From Bacteriovorax stolpii (GTDB lineage: Bacteria; Bdellovibrionota; Bacteriovoracia; Bacteriovoracales; Bacteriovoracaceae): a stretch of DNA of 64,000 bases. Shown here one piece after another: positions 16,682 through 24,463 of the stretch. The first letter of the stretch is position 1. Each line of letters starts with the position of its first letter. The position numbers and the translations under genes are program-made. Below the pieces are notes generated by a model. It did no database searches. It had not been told where the DNA came from and saw only the letters and a list, made by a program, of their open reading frames with translations. The stretch spans positions 1 through 64,000 of the forward strand of contig CAMCYI010000014.1 of assembly GCA_945883845.1 (NCBI GenBank), given 5' to 3'.

Positions 16682-16722
16682 TTGATCGCTCCCGAAAATA
16701 AACAAATGGAAAGAGAGAATAT

Positions 16723-17817
16723 ATGAAAAAGGTTGGATTTATTGGCTGGAGAGGCATGGTCGGCTCGGTCCTGATGGAAAGAATGAAAGAGGAAAATGAC
16801 TTCGCTCATTTTGAATCTTACTTCTTCTCCACTTCTCAGGCAGGCGAAGATGCTCCGAAAATGGCCAATTCCTGTGGAAAACTCCTGAGTGCTAACGATC
16901 CTAAAGAGCTTCTCAAGATGGATGTCCTCCTTTCTTGCCAAGGTGGGGACTACACAAACGAGATCTTCCCGAAGCTCAGAAACGACGGCTGGAAAGGTAT
17001 CTGGATCGACGCTGCTTCAGCTCTACGAATGAAAGACGATGCCATTCTGGTTCTCGATCCTGTGAACCGTGACCTCATTCAGAAAAATATCGCCGCTGGC
17101 GGAAAGAACTTCATCGGGGCAAACTGCACAGTTTCCCTCATGCTCATTGCCCTTCACGGTCTTTTCAAAGAAAACCTCGTGGAGTGGGTGAGTTCAATGA
17201 CCTACCAGGCGGCTTCGGGGGCCGGAGCGAAGAACATGATCGAACTTCTCGATCAGATGAAAACTGTCGGTAACTCTTTTGCCAACGGTCCGGCCAAAGA
17301 AGCACTTGAGCTTGAAAAACAAATGAACGCTGTCATGGCATCAAACGAATTTCCGAAAGCAAATTTTGGACATCCTCTTGCTCTCAACGTTCTTCCATGG
17401 ATTGATTCTGAAATGCCATCAGGGCAAAGTAAGGAAGAATGGAAAGCACAGGTTGAAGCGAATAAGATTCTTCAGACAGCGACAACAGTTCCGGTCGATG
17501 GAACGTGCGTGCGTGTAGGGGCTCTTCGTTGTCACTCGCAAGGTCTCACAATCAAACTCAAAAAATCTGTTGCACCAAAAACGGTGGAAGAGTTGATCTC
17601 TAGGGCCAATCCATGGGTTGATCTTGTTCCTAACAACAAACCAGAAACACTCAAGCACCTGACTCCGGCAGCGATCACAGGAACTCTCCGTGTGCCGATC
17701 GGCCGTGTTCGTCCGATGACCTTGGGGGATACATTCTTCAATGCGTTCACGTGTGGTGATCAGCTCCTTTGGGGTGCAGCCGAACCGCTGAGATGTGTTT
17801 TGCGGATGGTCGTTTAG
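16723..17817 (+). CDS. asd: aspartate-semialdehyde dehydrogenase
   Basis: 364-residue NADPH enzyme converting aspartyl phosphate to aspartate semialdehyde, the branch metabolite feeding DapA. The N-terminal VGFIGWRGMVGSVLMERM is the nucleotide-binding site of the proteobacterial-type Asd. The catalytic cysteine is in FIGANCTVSLML. The GRVRPM...FNAFTCGDQLLWGAAEPLR end matches the E. coli-type enzyme. It is divergent from the riboswitch operon with its own probable promoter. GAGAGAATAT precedes the ATG. Confidence 0.93.
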   Translation: MKKVGFIGWRGMVGSVLMERMKEENDFAHFESYFFSTSQAGEDAPKMANSCGKLLSANDPKELLKMDVLLSCQGGDYTNEIFPKLRNDGWKGIWIDAASALRMKDDAILVLDPVNRDLIQKNIAAGGKNFIGANCTVSLMLIALHGLFKENLVEWVSSMTYQAASGAGAKNMIELLDQMKTVGNSFANGPAKEALELEKQMNAVMASNEFPKANFGHPLALNVLPWIDSEMPSGQSKEEWKAQVEANKILQTATTVPVDGTCVRVGALRCHSQGLTIKLKKSVAPKTVEELISRANPWVDLVPNNKPETLKHLTPAAITGTLRVPIGRVRPMTLGDTFFNAFTCGDQLLWGAAEPLRCVLRMVV

Positions 17818-17846
17818 ATCATTTTTCCTGATCTTTTGAACTCACT

Positions 17847-19010
17847 TTACTCGCTAAAAAATTTTCTTGCGATCAGTGCCTTAAGCTTTGCTGATATGGA
17901 AGTGTCTGCTGAGGAAAGGTACGGGAAGGTGTTCGTGACAGGCCGGAACGGAGAGCGAACACCGTCCTGAGCAAGGGCCCGCTTGCCTTGATTGATGTAG
18001 TACCCGAAGAGTGTATCCATAATGTCATCGGTCGGTTTTCTTCCGCCACAAGTCTTGTGAGCGATGCCCATCACAAGCGATTTCTCAATTTCTAAAAAGT
18101 TGTCACCTGAACATGGTTTACTTAGATCAATCACGAGAAAATCATCAGCGAGAAGATTCACCAGTGCTTCTTTTGAAGCCGGGGACCAGTCTTCTTTGCC
18201 ATCGAGCTTATCGTAGAAACTGATGTTGGAAGAAATTCTTGCTTTGTATTTAACAATGGCAGTTTGTGAATTTTGAAAAGGAGCTTCAAGATTATACATA
18301 TCTCTCAGGTCTTCCCTTTGACGAGCAACCAACGTAACGTTGGTGATCTCAGGCCTTCCCACTCGGTCGAGTCTTCTCTTAGGGGAACTCGGGCCATCTT
18401 GCGTGATCATCTGAGCAGCGATGGCGAGGACTTCAGAGTGATTAGGTCCGAAGTGTGCCCTCACATCAATCTCGAGAACGATACTCAAGACGTTCAGCTG
18501 ATCCATCGTGTTCTGAGGTTTCGGAGGATTTAAAACTCCCGTGTTGCTGACGGCCTTGGCCCAGTCGGCGTTAAAGAAAAAAGGGTCTGATCTGTGTCCG
18601 GCGAAAACATCAAGTGTGCTTCCGGGAACAAAAGGTTTGATCGCATTGATCTTGGCCTTCGTTACAGTACCGATACTGCTTTTGCATTCGACGGTGTGCT
18701 TGGAATGATCGTACGGAGTGAAAAAAGAACAGAAAAAGCTCACTCCCTTACTGGTCTGAATCACGCTTCCGAGCTTCGCCTCCCGAATGAGAATTTGATA
18801 ATTAACCTTGTCAGCAAAGTGACCGTTTGAAGGCACGAAGGGATAGGTATTAAGAATGACCGTCAGGAATTCTTTTCTTTGAGGAGAGGGAAATGCGAAG
18901 AGATCAGTGATGTCTGAAGCTGCGTGACTCGTTGTTACTGGGCCATCTATGTGATCACTGGCAAAAGAGTTAAAGGTAAACAAGAGAAGCGAAATAAGAG
19001 TAAATTTCAC
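17847..19010 (-). CDS. exported DUF4331-like protein
   Basis: 387 residues with signal peptide MKFTLISLLLFTFNSFA. The mature N-terminus SDHIDGPVTTSHAASDITDLFAFPSP matches the opening of DUF4331 proteins (SSHreaP...aDitDlyaF). Later parts contain LNVLSIVLEIDVRAH and a C-terminal FPYLSSAD. The family's biochemical role is unknown; members are exported and sometimes near hydroperoxide or protease genes. It lies just upstream of an exported intradiol dioxygenase-like gene in the same orientation, with a 72-base gap. It is convergent with asd, 29 bases apart. Confidence 0.7.
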   Translation of the reverse strand: MKFTLISLLLFTFNSFASDHIDGPVTTSHAASDITDLFAFPSPQRKEFLTVILNTYPFVPSNGHFADKVNYQILIREAKLGSVIQTSKGVSFFCSFFTPYDHSKHTVECKSSIGTVTKAKINAIKPFVPGSTLDVFAGHRSDPFFFNADWAKAVSNTGVLNPPKPQNTMDQLNVLSIVLEIDVRAHFGPNHSEVLAIAAQMITQDGPSSPKRRLDRVGRPEITNVTLVARQREDLRDMYNLEAPFQNSQTAIVKYKARISSNISFYDKLDGKEDWSPASKEALVNLLADDFLVIDLSKPCSGDNFLEIEKSLVMGIAHKTCGGRKPTDDIMDTLFGYYINQGKRALAQDGVRSPFRPVTNTFPYLSSADTSISAKLKALIARKFFSE

Positions 19011-19082
19011 GAGAACTCCAGAATAAGTACTTTCGTAGACTACTCGGCTTATTCTAAGAAATTCTAAAGGAGGGCCTACCCC

Positions 19083-19751
19083 CTAAGATCGTCTGACCTG
19101 CTGTAATTTCATCTCAAACGATCCCATGAGAGATCCTGGCTCAAATCCCACAGGAGAGGGTGAGAAATCAACGATGACAGAGTCTCTTTCGGCCGGATCC
19201 AGATCCTGGATGATAAAGTCTACGTCATTGAGGGGATCACCCTTAAAGTACATCTGAGTCGTGAGCTCTTTTGATCCGAGCTTGGAAACTTTCACGTGGA
19301 TGTGAGGCGGACGATCCCAGTCGCTGGCCGCAGGGTAAGCACCAGGTCTGATCGTCTTGAACATGTACTCGCCGTCTTTGTTAGTGAATGTCTCGGCCCA
19401 GTATTTGAAATTCGGATCAAGCTTTGCTGGATTTGGATCTTTGGGAGAATTGTATTTCCCGGAGGCACAGGCCTGCCAGATTTCGACGTTGGCACCTTCG
19501 ATGGGGCGGCATTGAGCATCGAGGACACGACCTTTAACGTAGATCACCTGACCAAGGGCCCGTCGCGAACTACCGTTGACGACTGTGAGATCGGTATCGA
19601 GTCCGAAGGCGCGCTCGCCTGGGTAGAATGGACCTGAGGTCTGAGCAGGAGTAAAAACGTCACAGCTATCAGAAGCGATTGCTTTCGCAGACAGAGCCGC
19701 GAGTGCACCCGCACTTAAAAGAAAATTTCGTCTTGAAGCCTGGCCCTGCAT
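19083..19751 (-). CDS. Tat-exported intradiol ring-cleavage dioxygenase-like protein
   Basis: 222 residues. The N-terminus ASRRNFLLSAGALAAL is a twin-arginine signal. The core fits the protocatechuate 3,4-dioxygenase family: GPFYPGERA, VIYVKGRVLDAQCRPIEGANVEIWQA, and the iron-ligand region RPGAYPAASDWDRPPHIHVKV, which supplies a Tyr and the HxH pair. Tat export fits folding with a bound metal before transport. The family cleaves catechols, but exported members may act on lignin-like or cell-surface aromatics; the substrate is unknown. AAAGGA precedes the ATG. No other aromatic degradation gene is visible. Confidence 0.8.
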   Translation of the reverse strand: MQGQASRRNFLLSAGALAALSAKAIASDSCDVFTPAQTSGPFYPGERAFGLDTDLTVVNGSSRRALGQVIYVKGRVLDAQCRPIEGANVEIWQACASGKYNSPKDPNPAKLDPNFKYWAETFTNKDGEYMFKTIRPGAYPAASDWDRPPHIHVKVSKLGSKELTTQMYFKGDPLNDVDFIIQDLDPAERDSVIVDFSPSPVGFEPGSLMGSFEMKLQQVRRS

Positions 19752-19840
19752 AGGAAATCCTTTGTTGAGCTGAATCTAACTTATATAGAGCTTGTGATAA
19801 ACAATGCTTTCGCGATTCCTGCGTTAGGTATTTACCTATC

Positions 19841-20758
19841 TCATTTAACAGTTTGAATCAGCTTCAAGAGGGGAGCGATTCTTTGAACTTCGGAACCCAC
19901 ACCTTGATAACCCGGAAAAACAGATGTGTCCTTATCCGGAAGAAGACACTGAGTCCCTTTTTCGGAACAGCGGTTTAAGATTTCACAACGACCATTGGTG
20001 AGAGTGTTCTGCGAAGGAGTTCCTCCGACAAGAATTCCCACGATCTCATTTTTTGAATTGAAGACTCCGCTTCCGCTATTTCCTTCGAAGGCATCAAGAC
20101 TGGTGAGAAAACTTTGGCGCGCTTGATTGTTCACGAGGATGCGGGCATTCTTCGAAAGTTTTGCTGGCATCCCCATCGGGTAACCAATCATGCCGAAAAC
20201 ATCAGAGGGACCCACTGGAGCTGCACTTATTTTGAAAGGAGTTCTTCCCTTCACTGGCCGAGTGAGCTGAACTAAAGCGTAGTCACGAAAAGGAGCTTTC
20301 TCGTCTTTCACCGCATAGACCACACGTTTACAGTGATAGAGATTATCAGCATCCACACTGGCCGGGTTTGTCGTTTCGTTGAAATCAAAAAGCCATGAGA
20401 AGGCCTTGCAGTAGAGTTCTGTTTCATTTCGACTCTCACCGGTGTTCACCATGCAGTGACCAGCTGTCACAATTAGGTCCGGGGCCACAAGAAATCCCGA
20501 GCAGGCGTAGGAAAGAGAAACCTGTTTAGAGAATTTCACTTCAGGGCAAAGGCTTCCATCGAGCCTATCGACATTGAGTTTAATCTTTCCCGGGGTTGTG
20601 GGTTCAAAGTTTGCGCTTAAGACGGCTACGGCCGTAGATCTTGCTAGTTCATACCCAGGAATGCCTGGTTTTAATGAGACGCGATCATCGATTCCGAACA
20701 CTGCGGAATGGGCCTGGATTGAAATCAAAGTAGTGAGTAAAGCGAGAGCTGTTTTCAT
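19841..20758 (-). CDS. exported trypsin-fold serine protease (V8-like)
   Basis: 305 residues with signal peptide MKTALALLTTLISIQAHSA. The catalytic triad is visible: His101 in VTAGHC, Asp159 in RDYALVQL, Ser228 in FEGNSGSGVF. The order and the GNSG motif are typical of S1/V8-type endopeptidases. Additional cysteines (CPEV, YACSG, YCKAF, YHCKR, CEILNRCSEKGTQC) suggest several disulfides. A hairpin sits directly before the start codon (20767-20802). It likely acts in periplasm or outside. Substrate unknown. Confidence 0.85.
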   Translation of the reverse strand: MKTALALLTTLISIQAHSAVFGIDDRVSLKPGIPGYELARSTAVAVLSANFEPTTPGKIKLNVDRLDGSLCPEVKFSKQVSLSYACSGFLVAPDLIVTAGHCMVNTGESRNETELYCKAFSWLFDFNETTNPASVDADNLYHCKRVVYAVKDEKAPFRDYALVQLTRPVKGRTPFKISAAPVGPSDVFGMIGYPMGMPAKLSKNARILVNNQARQSFLTSLDAFEGNSGSGVFNSKNEIVGILVGGTPSQNTLTNGRCEILNRCSEKGTQCLLPDKDTSVFPGYQGVGSEVQRIAPLLKLIQTVK

Positions 20759-20766
20759 AGGTGATT

Positions 20767-20802
20767 ACTTCTACCCCCGAAACCATTCTTGAGGGTGGAA
20801 GT
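20767..20802 (-). promoter_or_regulatory. leader hairpin before the serine protease start codon
   Basis: Ten-base stem (ACTTCTACCC, 20767-20776, with GGGTGGAAGT, 20793-20802; one G-U pair) ending 8 bases from the ATG at 20758. No clear ribosome-binding site lies between hairpin and ATG, so the structure may limit translation. Function inferred. Confidence 0.3.
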
Positions 20803-20903
20803 AAGTAAAATATTCTATATTTCCGAATAAAATTCTTGATCGAAGGACGCTATTTTGAAAACGAGGTCAGCTTTTAAGCCGCTCTTGTTTTTTTACTGAG
20901 ATG

Positions 20904-20942
20904 TAAAAAATCCGTATGCCGTCATTCACCGGCAAACGGATT
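20904..20942 (-). terminator. rho-independent terminator after the K+ channel gene
   Basis: On the minus strand, AATCCGT-T-TGCCG pairs with CGGCA-T-ACGGATT (12 pairs, one mismatch; 20909-20942), followed by six T. It ends the 22573-20993 unit. Confidence 0.8.
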
Positions 20943-20992
20943 ATTGTAGAAGAGTTTCAATGAATCATCTGATCAGAAAGAGGGACTTCAAA

Positions 20993-21355
20993 TTAAGATT
21001 TTGAAGTCTTTGAATGTTTTTTTGAATTACTTAGAATAATTTCAGCAAATAGCCCGGTGTACATCGCAAAGAGGGCAGTGCCCAACAGCATGAGAAGGAT
21101 TCCGAGTATTTTTCCGGCCATTGTCACCGGGGTGATATCCCCATATCCCGTTGTTGTGGCCGTGGCAAAACTCCACCAGATGGCATCGATGAAATGATGA
21201 AGCTTGGGATTGGTTCCATGTTCAAGATAATAGAAGAGACTTCCGCTAAGGCCGATGACACTGTTTCCTAGGAGGGTGAGCATGACAAACACCGGGGATC
21301 TCAACAATTCAAAGACTTCTTTTTTAAAGTAACTTAGATTTGAAACGATATTCAT
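20993..21355 (-). CDS. two-transmembrane potassium channel
   Basis: 120 residues. TM1 is about residues 22-44 (VFVMLTLLGNSVIGLSGSLFYYL). The pore helix AIWWSFATATTTGYGD contains the K+ selectivity filter TTGYGD, and TM2 is AGKILGILLMLLGTALFAMYTGLFAEII. The tail is only about 12 residues, with no RCK or nucleotide-binding domain, so gating must be intrinsic or by partners. It lies 18 bases after the phospholipase D-like gene, probably cotranscribed, and is followed by a terminator. Confidence 0.9.
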   Translation of the reverse strand: MNIVSNLSYFKKEVFELLRSPVFVMLTLLGNSVIGLSGSLFYYLEHGTNPKLHHFIDAIWWSFATATTTGYGDITPVTMAGKILGILLMLLGTALFAMYTGLFAEIILSNSKKHSKTSKS

Positions 21356-21373
21356 AAAGAAATCCTTTTTCAG

Positions 21374-22573
21374 TTATTTCCGTGGATATAGCTCAATAAA
21401 GTTCTTCAGAAGTCTCTGGACTGAAACATTATAGGCATTAAAAAGTTTCTCATCTTGAATCTGTAAAAGGATTTCGTTGTTCAGCTTAAGGGAAGGCACA
21501 TCCAGGTTATGAGTTCCTACAACGACCATTTTAACAGGCACTGAACTATTTCCTATAGGTGCATTGATCAGAATGATCTTTGAGTGTAGAGCGTTTTGAA
21601 TCGGATCACCTTCCTGATGAGGTCGGCCGTTCTGCCCTTCTTCATAAGGAAAGAGATAGAGCAGGTGACCAAGTTTAGTGATGACTTTCTTACCGGGGGA
21701 ATCGCCGACGACGGATATTGGCCCGACTTTTTCCAGGCCCACATCGTTCTTAATCATCACTTTGACATCACACCCAGCTTTACTCAGGTCCATGAGATCG
21801 TCGGCGAGTTCCGCCCTTGGATCGGTAAACCGTGAGATGGCGAGATGAACTGTTGAACCGGGGATGCACTTGATGCTTTTTAAAAGAGCTTTTACGGGAC
21901 TGAATGGCCTGATGAAACGTTGGGGGAATGTATGAAGGTCAATATTCTTTGCAATTGTGAGAGGAAGTTTTGGGTTCTTATGGCCTTGTCTGAGAGTGAG
22001 CCAGTATTTTTTGAGACTTTGAAAAAGATCTTTGTTGTTTTTTATGATGAGAAAATCGTTGAAATTGTTTCTCTCTGTCGGCCAGAAGTTATTCGAGGTG
22101 TGAATCGAAACATCCTTTGTTCCATCACTGAGCTCCGAGAACAACATAAACTTGTTATGATTAAAGGCAGGCGCACTACATCCGAAACCGCAGACTTTGA
22201 GGCAATCGCCAAATGAGCATTTTCCGATTGCTGGAAGTCCTTCAGTCCCTTGCTTTAATATCGCCAGGGAGTCAGCACTGTTTTGATCGTCGAACTCTCT
22301 CAGGATGATACCAATTGAAACGCCACGTGCCTGGGCCTTAACCAGTGCCTTCGCGATGTTTGGCATCCTCAAACCATAAATGTTGAGCAGTACTTCTGAG
22401 CCCGGTATGGCCTTATCTAGGAGTTGTAGGAACCTGTCTTCAATTGTCGTCGTCGCTGCACCTTGAAGGCCCGGTTCATTGAACACTGCCTCGAAATCGA
22501 GTGCTGCAGACACCTGGGGCGTCTGGATCAAAAGAAAAGCGAGTGAGAGTATTTTTACGAATGAAGTGAGCAT
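21374..22573 (-). CDS. exported phospholipase D-superfamily protein
   Basis: 399 residues from the ATG at 22573, which has AAGG upstream and begins a signal peptide (MLTSFVKILSLAFLLIQTPQVSA); an ATG eight codons earlier has no ribosome-binding site. Two HKD-type half motifs are seen: FNHNKFMLFSEL...HTSNNF in the first half and LHSKIILINA...GTHNLD in the second. A cysteine cluster (CSFGDCLKVCGFGC) precedes the first motif. It may be a phospholipase, nuclease or transphosphatidylase. Export suggests action on lipids or external nucleic acid. Confidence 0.8.
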   Translation of the reverse strand: MLTSFVKILSLAFLLIQTPQVSAALDFEAVFNEPGLQGAATTTIEDRFLQLLDKAIPGSEVLLNIYGLRMPNIAKALVKAQARGVSIGIILREFDDQNSADSLAILKQGTEGLPAIGKCSFGDCLKVCGFGCSAPAFNHNKFMLFSELSDGTKDVSIHTSNNFWPTERNNFNDFLIIKNNKDLFQSLKKYWLTLRQGHKNPKLPLTIAKNIDLHTFPQRFIRPFSPVKALLKSIKCIPGSTVHLAISRFTDPRAELADDLMDLSKAGCDVKVMIKNDVGLEKVGPISVVGDSPGKKVITKLGHLLYLFPYEEGQNGRPHQEGDPIQNALHSKIILINAPIGNSSVPVKMVVVGTHNLDVPSLKLNNEILLQIQDEKLFNAYNVSVQRLLKNFIELYPRK

Positions 22574-22730
22574 AGAAAACCTTATGTTAGAGAACATCGG
22601 CTATCTATACTTCGAACACCAAGGCAGGGCAATATCCCCTGAAATATCTACCATTTAGCAAGATTTTGCTACATGGAGTTTAACAAGTGAGGCCGTCAGG
22701 AACGATCACCAGTCTAGATAAAGAATTCAA

Positions 22731-22886
22731 TTAACCTGCGATCAATCTCCATTGAGCACTGAGAACTTTACCTTTTTTGATCACAGCTTCAATGCCATAG
22801 AGAGTCTCTTCAGCTTCAGGAGTTGATTTGTCGTCGTGGAGGGTCCGTAACTGGCCGTTAATGGATCGATGGATAGCTGAATTAAG
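22731..22886 (-). pseudogene. gene fragment: 51-codon coding remnant without a start
   Basis: An open frame on the minus strand reads as convincing protein (INGQLRTLHDDKSTPEAEET, then LYGIEAVIKKGKVLSAQWRL), ending in TAA at 22731. Upstream it is closed by TAG at 22887-22889, with no ATG, GTG or TTG start in the N-terminal part. It looks like the 3' end of a longer gene that has lost its 5' portion. The rest of 22574-22910 shows nothing else. Confidence 0.45.
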
Positions 22887-22910
22887 CTATGAATAAATCA
22901 GAAAGAATTT

Positions 22911-23201
22911 TTATTTGGCGTAAACGTTGCGGTCGATGCGTTTGTAACCGTTGTTTAAAAGAAACTTGATGGCCTCAGCTTTACACACATAATGGAGAAT
23001 ATTTTCACGTACAATATTGGGTGCAGAAAATCTCACCGGACAATTCACCGTTGGAAAGTATTTTTCAGCGGCAGCGTTCAGGGTGAAATCAGAGAACACG
23101 ATCCGAAGATCAGTCTGATTTTTGGAATCATAAAGAACGGCCGTTTCTGAGGCCCAAACCGGGGTTGTCAGAAGGACTGCGAGGATGAGAAAAGCGCGCA
23201 T
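22911..23201 (-). CDS. small exported protein, function unknown
   Basis: 96 residues with signal peptide MRAFLILAVLLTTPVWA. Two cysteines (VNCPVRF and HYVCKAE) could pair. The C-terminus FLLNNGYKRIDRNVYAK is compact. No family recognised. It lies among other short minus-strand genes for exported or small proteins. Confidence 0.6.
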   Translation of the reverse strand: MRAFLILAVLLTTPVWASETAVLYDSKNQTDLRIVFSDFTLNAAAEKYFPTVNCPVRFSAPNIVRENILHYVCKAEAIKFLLNNGYKRIDRNVYAK

Positions 23202-23292
23202 AAGGACTCCATTGGGTCTGCACGATAAGAAAGATTATCGTGCAGAACGGGTCTATTGGGGCAGCCAGAAGGCCTTAAACAGCACTTTCAGC

Positions 23293-23775
23293 TTAAAGAC
23301 ACTCTTCCTTGCGAACGACATAAACATCGCCGGACTCGCTGCCTGACCACGAGTTTTGAGACCAGATCTCCAGGATCTCATGGCCCTTTTTTATCACAGT
23401 TAAATTGATGTCATCCACGATGACCTGATCTTCAATCATAATCTTGCCGGTAAATCTGTAGTTCTCTTTGATGGGATTTTTGGCACTTTCTCCACGGTCT
23501 TTGTAGGCATCGTATGAGCGTGAATAAACCATTCCGTCAGTTTGCACCAGGATCGGAATTCGTATTCCAATGGCCGGAATATGCTGTTGTGTTTTAACGT
23601 CTTTTGCGACAGAAATTTTCGGTCCGATCAAGGCCTGGAACTCTTCCGGAACATCGATGTTCTGGCCATTAAAAGTCAGCGGCCGGTAACACCCGATAAA
23701 GGTTTCGAACGGAACAGGTGCTGCCAGTACAGAATGAGAAATACAGGCTAAAACAAAAAAGCTCAGGTATTTAAT
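23293..23775 (-). CDS. exported protein with apparent ATT start
   Basis: 160 residues if begun at the ATT at 23773-23775. The frame reads KYLSFFVLACISHSVLA right after it, an unmistakable signal peptide with cleavage before APVPFETF. No ATG, GTG or TTG lies upstream before the preceding gene's stop at 23781-23783; the only TTG is at 23631 and would remove the signal peptide. The start is 5 bases after the upstream stop with no clear ribosome-binding site, so coupling is likely. The mature part has cysteines near both ends (IGCYRP, EECL). Function unknown. Confidence 0.5.
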   Translation of the reverse strand: MKYLSFFVLACISHSVLAAPVPFETFIGCYRPLTFNGQNIDVPEEFQALIGPKISVAKDVKTQQHIPAIGIRIPILVQTDGMVYSRSYDAYKDRGESAKNPIKENYRFTGKIMIEDQVIVDDINLTVIKKGHEILEIWSQNSWSGSESGDVYVVRKEECL

Positions 23776-23780
23776 GGATG

Positions 23781-23981
23781 TTATTCGAGATGAACGCGAC
23801 GGTTGAAATCCTCTTTAGTGATTTTCCCGTGCCTGATGGCTATCTGGGAAACCATCAAGGCCTCCTGATATTTCGGTCTTTCCTCTGTTGGAACCACGGT
23901 CAGATCGATGTGATTCTCGTCGTTAGTGGCATTGTTTTTAACAGCTTTTTTCAACAGTTCGATGGCCTGATCAAGTTCCAT
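23781..23981 (-). CDS. small helical protein, function unknown
   Basis: 66 residues from the ATG at 23981, preceded by GGAG at good spacing; the frame stays open upstream but without a site. It opens MELDQAIELLKKAVKNN and ends ITKEDFNRRVHLE, mostly helical and charged. Cytosolic. It immediately precedes the exported protein with the ATT start, whose translation may depend on it. The ribosome-binding site follows directly on the T-run of the preceding terminator. Confidence 0.55.
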   Translation of the reverse strand: MELDQAIELLKKAVKNNATNDENHIDLTVVPTEERPKYQEALMVSQIAIRHGKITKEDFNRRVHLE

Positions 23982-23991
23982 TCTTATCTCC

Positions 23992-24030
23992 AAAAAAAAA
24001 TAGTTACCCCGTGACTTTATCACGGGGTAA
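23992..24030 (-). terminator. intergenic terminator / possible attenuator
   Basis: Perfect 11-base stem TTACCCCGTGA/TCACGGGGTAA (24004-24030) with a 5-base loop, followed on the minus strand by CTA and nine T. It lies between two small genes in the same orientation, and the next gene's ribosome-binding site begins just after the T-run. It may terminate or partly attenuate. Confidence 0.85.
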
Positions 24031-24067
24031 TCCTTCACTCAATATGTGGTGTCTGTAAAATGGAATA

Positions 24068-24304
24068 TCAGGCGGCTTTGGCAGGTGCTACGGCCACAGC
24101 TTCATCAATCATCTGGTTCACGGTTTTCTCCGATAGTCCGTCAAACTTCGCTGCCTTTGTGATGAGGTTTAATTTCGAATTGAGCTTTCCGATGTTGAGC
24201 CGGGTCTTGTGGTCAGTTTCACACTCTAAAATGGCTTCGTGAATGAGATCTCTATACTGAGCTTCCAAGGCTTCACGAAAGCCTTCTGCCTTCTTAACGT
24301 TCAA
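24068..24304 (-). CDS. small cytosolic protein with TTG start
   Basis: 78 residues, TTG start at 24302-24304 preceded by a perfect AGGAGG (24310-24315) with 5-base spacing, so the start is secure despite the rare codon. It is helical and charged (EALEAQYRDLIHEAILECETDHK) and ends in Ala/Pro/Lys. It is followed by a strong terminator. No family recognised. Confidence 0.6.
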   Translation of the reverse strand: MNVKKAEGFREALEAQYRDLIHEAILECETDHKTRLNIGKLNSKLNLITKAAKFDGLSEKTVNQMIDEAVAVAPAKAA

Positions 24305-24463
24305 AGGGGCCTCCTGATGGTAACTGTGCCGAATGATTCTTACTGATCATTTTAAAGCGAATCAGAGAATAGTTGATAAAAATAATCGTTATATGGTTTT
24401 TCCAAGAGATAGGGGAGCAGGATCCCCTCACCTTCGTGATTTTATCCCTCCCCTTTTAAGCTA

